A stretch of DNA of 64,000 nucleotides, from NCBI RefSeq assembly GCF_040954645.1, contig NC_092807.1, positions 82,712,608 through 82,776,607 of the forward strand, in the 5' to 3' direction. Every line of letters begins with the position of its first letter. Position 1 is the stretch's first letter. The notes under the pieces were generated by a model. It saw nothing but the letters and a program-made list of their open reading frames with translations. It was not told the DNA's origin and searched no databases. Made by a program: the position numbers and the translations under genes. The DNA comes from Diabrotica undecimpunctata (lineage: Eukaryota; Arthropoda; Insecta; Coleoptera; Chrysomelidae). Below are positions 54,855 to 64,000 of the stretch, piece by piece.

Positions 54855-55435
54855 TTACCGCATTTTTATATGTTGTAGTTCTTGTGCGCTGATTGCTATT
54901 GGGATGGTATTCTCAGAGTACCTAATGTTGTCTATGCTGGTTCCGTTAATCTTGATTCCAAATTGGATCTTGTCTAATGCTTCTTTAAATATAGATTTCA
55001 AATACAGATGAAATAATAGCGATGACAAGACGAAACCCTGTCGCACTTTTAGGCGAATTTGTATATTTTCGAATGTTGTGTGCTTTATTTTAACTGTTGC
55101 TGTTTGTTATCAATATAGTTCTGATATAATTTGCAAGTCTTGTTTATCAATTCCAGTTGTTCTTAAAATTTCGATTATCTTTTGATGGTTAACGCAGACA
55201 AATAATATTCGATAATTAATAGGACATGCGTATTCGTCTACATTTATATCTCTGCGTCATTTTAGTAACACATTTAAGGCAAAAAAACCTTATCGTGTTC
55301 GCAATCCGTCTCGAAATCCGAACTGAGTGTCACTCGTCTGAAACTCACATTTCTTATAAATTCATCCAAAATATGGATAATTCTGAGAAAATTTTAAGTA
55401 ATGTTTAACTGATTTTAGCCACTCTGATGGTATTT
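54855..55435 (-). pseudogene. Non-LTR RT fragment, same family as 63201-63692
   Basis: Minus-strand pieces: [10 protein letters not shown] (about 55410-55435), IYKKCEFQTSDTQFGFRDGL (about 55310-55370), HQKIIEILRTTGIDKQDLQI (about 55130-55190), TVKIKHTTFENIQIR, motif B as VRQGFVLSSLLFHLYLKSIF and motif C as IRYSENTIPIA, in which the catalytic Asp pair has become Glu-Asn. Motif A is damaged. The parallel fragment at 63201-63692 has IYKKCEFQMSDTQFGFRNGL at the same place. Confidence 0.7.
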
Positions 55436-55441
55436 TGCCTT

Positions 55442-55445
<4 letters not shown>

Positions 55446-55540
<95 letters not shown>
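55446..55540. repeat. (TA)n array left of the LTR element
   Basis: About 45 TA units with one C near the end, directly abutting the 5' LTR that starts at 55542. Confidence 0.95.
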
Positions 55541-55541
55541 T

Positions 55542-56811
55542 TGAAATGAATAGAATATAGGAGAAAGAAAAATAGTGTTTAAAAGGTTAATTTACAAGTT
55601 ATATACTAGAGAATTTTATAAAAATTATTTATGTGAGGGCATTTTTAAGAAATTAGCATATAAAAAGTATTTTTTTATAATTATAATGTAAATATATTTA
55701 AGTGAGGCATGTGATTAAGCAACCAGATATACATACTCTCCAAGTGACATTTAAAATAATAATTAGGAATATAAAGTGGGGTTATAATATTATGTTAGTT
55801 TAAAATGTTTAATTTATATAAAGTTACTGATTTAAGTGTATATTCTGATCTGAAAAGCCTAAATGTCAACAAAAGTCTCGATAGAAAAGTAAGGAATTCT
55901 CTAGATCACCGGAGATGGCTTTGTTTGCGAAATGGATTGTTCCAGAAAATTCAGACATGTAAGAGATGGAACAAATCGAACATGATTTCTTGCGAGATGA
56001 TTCTGGAACATGGAAAAAGATATAAATACCCGGTGATTTGGATTCAGGATGGCCAGTTTAGTATGAAAGTTAGTTAGAGTTAGCATCAGTTACAGTTTAG
56101 TCAGAATTAGGAAGAAAGTATAAAGTATGTAATAATCAGTGATTTTATTATCAGTAAGAATTAGTATTAAAATTTGATAATATTGGAAAGTATATTAGAA
56201 GAATATTGGTTCGATATTGGAAGAAATTAAAAATTATGATTGGAGATTAGTATAAATCAACTTATGATAATTATATGGTGATTGGATATTGGTATATTGA
56301 AAAGAAGAATAAATATAAATGCTGTTTGCTGGTTTGCTTGGTGGTTTATAAATGCTTAAGAAGAAATATATTTTAAATTGGTGGAAGCTGATAATTGGAA
56401 AAAGTAATTTCACAAAAACAAGGATAACCGAAGCACAAAGACATTGAGTGGTGATTAGAATCTATATAGTGGAAAACAGTTCATTTAGGCATTCAGTGAC
56501 AGAAAGGTACAAAATTTTGTTAATATAATTTAGTTAGTGTCATAACAATTTCAATTTTGAAGATAGTTTGTTTAAATTTTACATTGTCTATAGAATTTAA
56601 TTAGTATCATAAGAATTTCAATTTAAAGATAGTTTATTTTAAATTTACATTAGCTAGTTTAGATATATATGTGTGTTTCATAGTAGATCTAATAAAGATA
56701 ATTTAAAAAAGTACTTACAAACTAATTCTTTGAGAACCGCGATAAAAACCCTATATATTATGTTATTAAAAATACTCATTGCTCATCATTCACAAATAAT
56801 ACATCATAACA
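55542..56811 (+). repeat. 5' LTR of the TA-associated LTR element
   Basis: 1270 bp. Contains a TATA-type GATATAAATACCCGG (about 56020-56034) and AATAAAG (about 56690) as probable promoter and polyadenylation signal. A short TA run (56752-56759) marks the site where related LTRs have long TA arrays. It ends ACATCATAACA. Confidence 0.88.
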
Positions 56812-56814
56812 ATT

Positions 56815-56832
56815 TGGCGCCCAACGTGGGGC
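56815..56832 (+). promoter_or_regulatory. Primer binding site for tRNA-Lys
   Basis: TGGCGCCCAACGTGGGGC is the exact complement of the 3' end of animal tRNA-Lys(CUU) including CCA. It lies three bases after the LTR end, where minus-strand DNA synthesis would be primed. Confidence 0.9.
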
Positions 56833-56954
56833 TCTCTATTTAAAAGATTTAGTTTGGGAAGATAAGTGCTCTCATATAAGTAAATTAATTATCAGTAGAA
56901 AGAAAAAATTATAGATTTTATTTTTAATTATATTTGAACAAGTAAAGTCTCAAA

Positions 56955-58553
56955 ATGTCTCAAGGAAAGAAAGGTACAAGAAGCAAAAAGAATGAAGAAG
57001 ATGTTGAAGTAGAAACACAACCTGTACAAGAGGAGATTTTAGTTCAAGCTCCACAAGATACTGCAGAAATGAATCCAGAAAGAAAGGAAAATGTCAATAT
57101 GGCAGCTTTGATGTCATTAATGATGCAGATGAACAAGACAATGGAAGAGAATTCAAAAGAAGTCAAAGAAGACATGAAAAAAATGGAACAGAAAATGGAA
57201 GAGAATACGAAGAAAATGGAACAGAATACGAAAAAAATGGAAGAGAACACGAAAAAAATGGAAGAGAATTATAGAAAATTAGAAAAGAAAATAGAAGATA
57301 ATAATAATAAAATTGTAAAACAAATAGAAAAACAAATAGATAAAAAACTTGAAGCTGCAGAGAAAAAAGTAGCAAATGAAATAAAAAATATACGGAATGA
57401 CTACAAGAAAAGGATAGAAAATGAGAGGATATATTATAAGATAGATATAGAACAGAAAATAGAGTTGCAGAAATGTAACTTAGAAGTAAAAATTAACGAA
57501 GACAGGAGAAACACAGAAGAAAAATTAGACGATATACAACAAAATATCCAAATAAATAGTAATCAAATAAGAAATGTGGAACAGAGAATAGATGATATTT
57601 CACAAATGAGAGACATAGGGAGACCTTACTTAAATTCAACAAATGAGACTGGGATTAAATTCTCTGGTAATATAAAAAATTTGCATCCTAGAGTATACAT
57701 AAATAGTTTAAAACATAAATTAAGATTTGTAAATAATATTAATGATATTAAAGATTATATTAGAATGACATTAAATGAGAATGCAGCAACTTGGTTTGCT
57801 AGTATTGAAAATGATTTAGATAATTTTCAAACATTTGAAAATAAATTTTTAAATTATTATTGGGGTGAATTAGAGCAAGCCAAGTTTAGAGAAATTCTAT
57901 ATTTTGGAAAGTATAATCACAATTTAAAATCAAATATGGTAGATTATGCATTGAAACTGATAACAGTTGCAAAATATTTAGAACCACCACTTAGAGAGGA
58001 TGAAACAGTCTTAAATGTATCTAGACATTTTGATGCTGATGTTGTGCATACAGTAACTGTACAAAATATTCAAACAATAGAGAGTTTTATTAATTTTATT
58101 CAAAGAATTCAAAGAGGTAATATGACAAGTAATAATGACAACAATAGAAAAGGCAATAATAACTTTCAATATAATAAGAATGATAATCAACAATATAGAT
58201 AATCATATAACAATAATACTAGATATGGTGATAATTTACAAAATTTTAATAATAATAACAGTAATCAAAATAGACAGAATTTTAATAACAATACTAGTTA
58301 TAATAGACAACATTTTAATAACAGTACTAATAATAATAGACAAGATTTTAACAATAGAAGAAATACAGAGCGACCTAACTATAACAGACAGGTAAATTGT
58401 GATCGAAGGAATAGGAGCTGCGAAGACAGGGAACGAAAGTGTACAAGGCAAGAAAATGTGAGTAGAAGTCATAGTAGGGAAAGACATAGGACATCAGATC
58501 CAAGTGGTCAGAAACAATCTGACAATTCTAATAATCTAAATTTTGTTCAGTAA
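56955..58553 (+). CDS. Gag polyprotein with one internal stop
   Basis: Starts at an ATG 144 bases after the LTR (MSQGKKGTRSKKNEED). Residues about 35-60 are MNPERKENVNMAALMSLMMQ. Residues 60-120 are a Lys/Glu/Met-rich coiled coil with four repeats of KKMEENT/KKMEQNT, then a second coiled coil to about 215. The Gag core follows: KFSGNIKNLHPRVYINSLKH, LNENAATWFASIENDL, FENKFLNYYWGELEQAKFRE. A single TAA at 58201-58203 interrupts the frame at codon 416. Past it, an Asn-rich and then Arg-rich tail (DRRNRSCEDRERKCTRQENV) runs to 58553. No CCHC knuckle is seen; the basic tail may bind RNA. The role is particle assembly. Confidence 0.8.
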
Positions 58554-58570
58554 ACTTTCTGAATTACAAG

Positions 58571-59179
58571 TTGGGCCATTGCTATTATGAAAAACCTTCT
58601 GAATTTATTTCTCTAGATGAAGATAAAATTATTGAATCTATTAATTTAATTTATATAAATGTTTTGGCCAAAAATAAAATGATTAAGATTATGATAGATA
58701 CTGGTTCAGAAAGTACTTTAGTCTCGGAGAATTTTATTTTTAATACATTAAAACTATCAGATATAATAAAGATTCCAAAAATTAAAATTGTTGGTGCAAA
58801 TAATAAGAAGTTGGGTGAAATTGATAAACTAGCCAATTTTAAAATTAATATTCTTAATAAAGAAATTAATATGCAAGGATTTATTGTCAAGGATTTATGT
58901 GTTGATATATTAATGGGAAATTATGAATTGGAAAAGAAGAAAGTAAAGATAGATTTTGAAGAAAAAATGGTAACTTTGGAAGGGCAAAGAATTAAATTTA
59001 TTAAGAAAGATGAGGTGGAAGAAGGAATAAGAGTTGATAGGATATTATTAAAAGGAAATAATGATATTTATGAAGAAGAAATATATTTTGATGATAGGGA
59101 AATGTCCCAAAAGAATGTAAAGAATAATTGTAGTGAATATTTAAGGAATGGAAATTTTAAGCAGATGGATGCCTACTAG
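58571..59179 (+). CDS. Retropepsin-type aspartic protease
   Basis: 202 codons starting shortly after gag, in a different frame (gag at 56955 frame, protease at +2 relative). The active site is IMIDTGSESTLVSENF (about residues 42-57), with intact Asp-Thr-Gly. The second half has VKDLCVDILMGNYELEKKKV, the ILG-D-type motif (MGN here). The following ~70 residues are charged linker that would lead to RT, but the frame ends at 59179 by the deletion that removed RT. The open frame is consistent with a recently active source copy. Confidence 0.85.
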   Translation: MGHCYYEKPSEFISLDEDKIIESINLIYINVLAKNKMIKIMIDTGSESTLVSENFIFNTLKLSDIIKIPKIKIVGANNKKLGEIDKLANFKINILNKEINMQGFIVKDLCVDILMGNYELEKKKVKIDFEEKMVTLEGQRIKFIKKDEVEEGIRVDRILLKGNNDIYEEEIYFDDREMSQKNVKNNCSEYLRNGNFKQMDAY

Positions 59180-59204
59180 GTGGAGTATGTAAAATTGGAA
59201 GCAG

Positions 59205-59359
59205 GAATTTAATTAGTTTCATAAGAATTTCAATATAAAGATAGTTTATTTTAAATTTACATTGGCTAGGTTAGATATATATGTGTGTTTCATAATAGAT
59301 ATAATAAAGATAATTTAAAAAAGTACTTACAAACTAATTCTTTGAGAACCGCGATAAAA

Positions 59360-59440
<81 letters not shown>

Positions 59441-59507
59441 ATATATATATATATATATATATTAGTAAAAACCACTCATTGCTCATCATTCACAAACAAT
59501 ACATCAT

Positions 59508-59511
<4 letters not shown>
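59205..59511 (+). repeat. Truncated 3' LTR with expanded TA array
   Basis: Matches 56592-56811 of the 5' LTR, but carries about 100 bases of TA (59364-59462, one C at 59439) where the 5' LTR has four units. It ends ACATCATAACA and passes directly into a further TA array. Confidence 0.88.

Positions 59512-59570
<59 letters not shown>
59512..59570. repeat. (TA)n array right of the LTR element
   Basis: About 29 TA units adjoining the LTR end. Confidence 0.95.
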
Positions 59571-59574
<4 letters not shown>

Positions 59575-60240
59575 CTTATTGAATAGTGCTATTATCAAGT
59601 CTAGGCTTTTACTTTCGTTGTATGCAATTAATTTAAGTAGTTTAACATCGATATTGTCTGGACTAATGACTTTTCCAATATTCTGAGTTTTTACATTTTT
59701 TTTTGGGTATTTATAGACATTTTGTCATTTATTTTATCTCTGTGGATGGTGAAGCACAGGGTCTATCGTCGTCAAAAATATTCTGAATGTATTTTTATCT
59801 CTACAGTTTCTCTTCTGTACCTATATTTATTTAGTTATTATTATTTCTTAATATATTTTTCTTATCATTTTCTGTGTCTACCTGTCGTTTCTGTCCCTTT
59901 TTTATAGGCGTATCGTATCTATCGGAAGGACGTGTCGTATCGTTCATTAAGTTGTTAAATTTCTAGGTATATTTGTTGATATTCAGTTGTATTTAGCTTC
60001 TTTGCATTTTTTCTTATTTCTGCTGTTATTCTATTGGGTATATTTTTTTTCGTTTTACTACGTATATTTTTTCGTAAACTTAAGATTTTCTTCTTGTATT
60101 TTGTCATTTTCATTTTAAGAGCAGTCCATGTTACTTCAATGCCTGTCTGTACTAAGTTCTGCATCTGTTATATTTCTTTCTCGTCCTTAATGTTTTTTGC
60201 TTTTTTCATTTCAGGGTTTTTCAGTTGTGAGATATAAATT
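59575..60240 (-). pseudogene. Non-LTR element fragment (linker to RT start)
   Basis: The minus strand 59955-60164 is a Lys/Arg-rich helical region (KNIRSKTKKNIPNRI), and 59590-59690 gives KVISPDNIDVKLLKLIAYN and [12 protein letters not shown], matching the RT entry region usually written GPDxIxxELLKL....LxxLFNxI. Stops occur between. No catalytic motif is retained. It abuts the TA array. Confidence 0.5.
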
Positions 60241-60780
60241 ATTTTTGACACTTTTTCTGTTTTAACTTTAAGAAATCTTTTTAATCTAACACCATTATAA
60301 CTGGTATTCAAACTGCTTCAGGTAGGCTTGTGATAGTCTAGTTTCCAGTCGGTCCTGGATAATTTGCTCTATACCTTGAGCTGGTACTGATGATCTCTGC
60401 TGCCCTTCACCAGGGAGGGATAGAAAATGGGTAACAAGATACTGGAAGAAAAAAGGAATGGGATGCGAAGCAAAGCATGAGTCGCGTGGTCAGGGTCGCT
60501 TTACTAAAGAAGGCCTATTCTTTACCGCCTACTTTCCACATGTTGTCTCTCTTATATACATCCCTATAATCATTATTTACTGGATTGTGGAGCTCTGGTG
60601 TTTCATATTGCTCTAACTGGTAGCATCATTGTTAGCTTGCATTTTTTTTATTAAAAATAAATATTTAAATTTAAAGTTTTATACTATAAACAAAACACTA
60701 CCTTCTTTTCATAGAACATTTATCGATGACCTACAAACGCCGAATTTTTTAGTGTGTTGTGAATTAGATCAATTCGACTC
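60241..60780. other. Unassigned sequence
   Basis: Mixed composition with a GC-richer part at 60320-60560. It may be 5' UTR of the Jockey-type element that follows, but nothing proves it. Confidence 0.3.
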
Positions 60781-60962
60781 GAGCAGAAGAACAGTCAAGA
60801 CGTGTCCAAAAGCGAGCAGCACAGCGTAGCTTGGAAGGGGCCTGGCACAGTGGCTAATAGTTATTAACAGAACTAAGGGGCGAAAACCGCGTAAACCTAG
60901 TGTCTCCAAACTGACAAGGTGAAGGGCTTATGCTAGATCTATCTTAGCTAAACCGAAAATAT

Positions 60963-62880
60963 GTATGGTGTCGACAGGTGATAGCACACAGGTGCTATCA
61001 CCTGAAGCAAAATTTAACGGCAACCCCTCGTCTCCAGCCAAGTCAACGGATGGCTCAATATCCAAAATATGTAAAACATTTGTTACTAGCAATAAAGACC
61101 CCGAATCCGAAACCCCAGAACAACAAATCGAATTAGACAGCGACGACGTAATGTACGTGGCCGAACATGAAAAAGAAGATGAGGAGGAAAAGGAGGAAAA
61201 AGAAAAAAAAATCACAATAAGTGATGAAGAGAACAACGATGTAGAAATGGAAGAAATAAGAAGAAAAAGAAACCGCTGGGACTCTGAAGAATCAGAGGAA
61301 GAGTCGAAAGGAGTGAAAGAAATGGAGGAAGCCAAAAAACAAAGAGTTAAAGAGGACAGAAAAACTGACAGATCGATTGAAAAACTCAACCAAGTGATTT
61401 TGCTGCAATACAAGAAGTATATTGAACGAATGGATGCCATGCAAGCCCGTGTATAATAATTTCAAGGAATCATTAAATCCAAGGACGAGGAAGTAAAAAG
61501 ATTAACGGATCAAATACTTAGTCTTATGGACGGACTAACGAAGCAAAAGAACCAGCTGAGAGCATAAAAAAGAGAAAGAAGAAGAAGCAGTTAACCCAGA
61601 ACCGGTAAAAAAACGGTCATAAGGAAGGAAGAAAAGAAGCCAGTAGAAAAGAGCAGCAGGGGCAAGCCGAAAGAGCCGTAGGTAGAGCCGGAAGCAATAG
61701 AGCCGGAGACAATGATGGACACCACAGAACAATGGACAACACAGAAAAAGAAAAAAAACTCCAGGAAGGAAGCAGAAGAAACAGACAGTAAAATGAGTGC
61801 TGCAGAAAAGCAGGCACACATAATCCAAAAAAAAAAGAAAAAGAGATGGACAACACATTAAAACAGCGACAAACACAATAAAAACAGGCAGCTCAACAAA
61901 GCACCAGCAATCTAAACAAAGAAATAAAAAAAACCACAAACACTGCAACAGAAACGGGGAGAAAACCACCAGCCAAAATATTAAAATCTGTAAAACAACA
62001 CCAACAGATTTTACAAAATCCAGCAAAAATGGGAATTAGATCGGTGAATAAATTTACCAGATCTACGAGATCGATATTAATCCAAACTAAAGATAGGGAG
62101 GATTACTTAAAAACAGTCCGATTGCTGGAAGAACACAACCCAAAGCTCCTATACCATAGACGCTGACAAACTTAAAAGGCTAGTCCTAAAAGAGAACTGA
62201 CCCTAAGGTAATATTAGACGAAATTAACGAAAAGGGGGTAGAAGTAACCAGAGTAATAAATATGGTGTCAAAGAAGGCGGACAAGAAAACCTTGCCGCAA
62301 TTCCTAGTAACAATAAAAGCAGAAGACGACGAAAAACTCAAAAAAATAACAGACCTATACCACATGCGCATATACTTTGACAAATTTAAGATGAAGAAAG
62401 AAACAACGCAGTGTTTTAATTCCCAAAGCTTCTACCACGGCTCCATAGCCTGCCATTACCAGGGAGGAACACAATAGTAAAGAGTGTCCAATAAGCCTGG
62501 AAACAGAGCCGAAATGCGCAAATTGCGGAGAGGTGCAGACCGCAAACTACTGAGGTTGCCCAAAAGCATCAAAAAAGAAAACTACTTTCCCACCTCCAAG
62601 AAGCCACAGGCCAATAAATAGCGCTTAAACCAGCAAAAAAGTAAGCTATACCCAGGGTATGAAGACGACACCCCCAACGGTACCTCCTCCTGTCGCCACA
62701 CAAAACACACAAAACGTACAAAACACACGAAACCAGACAATACAGGACGCAGCAGCCCTAATTGCAAACTTTCATACCGATTTTAACAACAAAATGATGG
62801 AGTTTGCCTCTATGATGGAGAGGGCAACTAAAGTTATGACGGCAATTGGACAAACTACACGTCAACAATGCTAACACACC
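60963..62880 (+). pseudogene. Jockey-type ORF1 (Gag-like), broken
   Basis: Starts at an ATG (60963) whose first codons span a palindrome (AGGTGATAGCAC / GTGCTATCACCT, 60978-61004). 60965-61456 encodes an acidic, Glu/Lys-rich region with HEKEDEEEKEEKEKKI and a coiled coil ending KKYIERMDAMQARV. After disrupted lysine-rich sequence, 62200-62480 gives PKVILDEINEKGVEVTRV and MRIYFDKFKMKKETTQCFN with QSFYHGSIAC, a CCHC knuckle with one Cys lost; then CANCGEVQTANY*GCPK (about 62515-62565), the second knuckle. 62659-62874 ends with a Thr/Pro-rich segment and a Met-rich helix. This set of knuckles is typical of Jockey-group Gag. Confidence 0.7.
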
Positions 62881-62899
62881 AGTCCGAAGATCTACGTAC

Positions 62900-63203
62900 A
62901 GGGTCTTAGAACTCTGGTAGGATTTTTAACAAAATAAATCTTATAGATAAATTTGCAAACAGATTAGAGCTAGACATCGTAGCTCTACAAGAAACCAAGT
63001 TAGTCGAACGGAAGAAAACAAAAATTATAGGCTACGAGATTTATAGGACAGATCACAGAGCCAACTCAGGCGAAACAGCCATAATGGTCAAAAAGGAACT
63101 ACAACACCAATCAGCCCAACACCGGATGTTTTGATCACGATGGAAGCCACGATCATCCGGCTTATTGCAGCAAAAGAAACCCTAAAAATAGTATCTGCAT
63201 ATG
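62900..63203 (+). pseudogene. Jockey-type endonuclease fragment (ORF2 start)
   Basis: The plus strand gives KINLIDKFANRLELDIVALQ, ETKLVERKKTKIIGYEIYRT and SGETAIMVKKELQHQSAQ, then in another frame MEATIIRLIAAKETLKIVSA. The DIVALQETKL segment holds the catalytic Glu of apurinic-type LINE endonucleases. The domain ends abruptly at about 63203, where an RT fragment from another family begins. Confidence 0.7.
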
Positions 63204-63692
63204 TATGACACAACTAAAATACCAACAGACTGGCTAAAATCAACATTCGTAGCATTACCAAAAAAATCGAATTCCTCACAATGCGATGCTTATCAAATAT
63301 TAATCTGGATGTCTTATATCCTTAAAATTTTTCTCAGAATTATCCATACACGAATTTACAAGAAGTGCGAGTTCCAGATGAGTGACACTCAATTCTGATT
63401 TCGAAACGGATTGGGAACACGAAAGGCTCTTTTTGCTTTAAATATGTTAACACAACGATGCAGAGACATGAATGTAGATGTATATACATGTTTTATTGAC
63501 AATCGAAAAGCATTTGGCTACGTTAACCATCAAAGGATAATCGAAATTCTGAGAACAACTAGAGTTGACGAACAATACTTGCCAATTATCTCAGAACTAT
63601 ACTGGCACCAAACTGCAACAATTGAAATAGAGCACACAACATCCGAAAATATACAAATCCGACAAGGAGTGAGACAGGGTTGCGTCTTATCA
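63201..63692 (+). pseudogene. Non-LTR RT fragment, same family as 54855-55435
   Basis: TKIPTDWLKSTFVALPKKSN, IYKKCEFQMSDTQFGFRNGL, motif A as YTCFIDNRKAFGYVNHQR, IIEILRTTRVDEQYLPIISE and motif B as IRQGVRQGCVLSP, almost in one frame with one stop at about 63399. RT is cut within motif B at 63692, where a minus-strand element with a GAA tail begins. The conserved parts are better kept than in the 54855-55435 copy. Confidence 0.8.
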
Positions 63693-64000
63693 CCTTCTTC
63701 TTCTTCAAGTGCGATCTCCGCGGCGGAGGTCGGCAATCATCATAGCTATTCGGACTTTTGAGACAGCTGCTCTGAAAAGTTCATTTGATGTACATCCGTA
63801 CCACTCTCTCAGCTTGCGCAACCATGACATTCTACGCCTCCCTATGATTCTCTTTCCTTGGATCTTTCCCTGCATAATCAGTTGGATCAAGGTGTATTTC
63901 TCTGCACGTGTAGTATGTCCGAGATATTCCAATTTTCTTGTTTTATTTATATTTAAAACTTCTATTTCTTTATTCAGCCTTCTCAGAACCTCTTTGTTTG
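63693..64000 (-). pseudogene. Non-LTR element 3' end with (GAA)n tail
   Basis: The minus strand encodes LNINKTRKLEYLGHTTRAEK, YTLIQLIMQGKIQGKRIIGR, WLRKLREWYGCTSNELFRAA and IAMMIADLRRGD, then a stop and a (GAA)n tail (63693-63708). This is the C-terminal end of the LINE family also seen at 42170-42420. The tail abuts the plus-strand RT at motif B, so this element inserted into that one. The element continues past the window edge. Confidence 0.8.

Larger units (their letters stand above)
55542..59511 (+). mobile_element. LTR retrotransposon with gag and protease, lacking RT and integrase
   Basis: The 5' LTR (55542-56811) starts TG and ends CA. A perfect 18-base primer site, TGGCGCCCAACGTGGGGC (56815-56832), is complementary to the 3' end of tRNA-Lys(CUU). 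Gag (56955-58553, one stop) and protease (58571-59179) follow. Then only the last 307 bp of a 3' LTR (59205-59511) remain, so RT, RNase H, integrase and the start of the 3' LTR are deleted. Both outer edges touch TA arrays (55446-55540, 59512-59570). A related copy is at 37810-39572. Group is Ty3/gypsy-like, judged from the Gag and protease; the RT that would prove it is missing. Confidence 0.9.

Noticed and set aside
61535..62026. Minus-strand 163-codon hydrophobic frame
   Set aside because: Antisense of the Lys/Glu-rich part of the Jockey-type ORF1; the apparent membrane segments are an artefact of reading A-rich sequence backwards.

Overview
The window looks like a stretch of repeat-filled arthropod nuclear DNA, most likely insect and possibly beetle. 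This is inferred from the transposon mix and AT-rich composition; no host marker gene is present. I found no intact host protein-coding gene, rRNA, tRNA or CRISPR array. Almost everything recognisable is a transposable element (TE) or a TE fragment, mostly broken by stops, frameshifts and deletions, and often nested.

Layout. 1-3000: a non-LTR retrotransposon fragment of I/Jockey type abuts two pieces of an R2-like non-LTR family, all on the minus strand. 3500-9815: a tRNA-derived SINE candidate, a Penelope-like reverse transcriptase (RT) fragment, a Ty3/gypsy pol fragment, a dispersed direct repeat and two RTE-type fragments. 10745-12210: BEL/Pao leader and gag. 12216-16550: an I-group element (minus) interrupted by a full-length but mutated piggyBac transposon (13757-16159) with TTAA ends. 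17060-20600: a minus-strand gypsy element whose gag is split by a young, structurally complete small LTR element (18622-20302; two 540-bp LTRs, ATAT target duplication). 20690-23523: CR1-like element plus a decayed composite repeat, recurring at 48330-52437 with an R2-like element inserted.

23640-35560: a gag/protease remnant, a Penelope-type terminal segment with a hammerhead-ribozyme-like core, an RTE element with an uninterrupted 776-codon frame lying between (TA)n arrays, then an I-group element split by a gypsy element (28460-33508, ATAG target duplication), which is itself split inside its zinc knuckle by a 173-bp insertion with a 12-bp target duplication. 36240-48010: assorted RT, endonuclease and ORF1 fragments, a minus-strand LTR/gag remnant amid TA arrays, and a Tc1/mariner fragment. 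53000-55440: unidentified sequence, a small TIR element and another RT fragment. 55542-59511: an LTR retrotransposon with gag and protease but no RT or integrase, embedded between TA arrays. 59575-64000: RT fragments and a Jockey-type ORF1/endonuclease element.

The main signals are structural: an LTR family found between and carrying TA microsatellites, primer sites matching tRNA-Lys, ribozyme-like hairpins in Penelope-type termini, a fold-back insertion with a 13-bp target duplication, and a zinc-finger-like tail on a gypsy pol.
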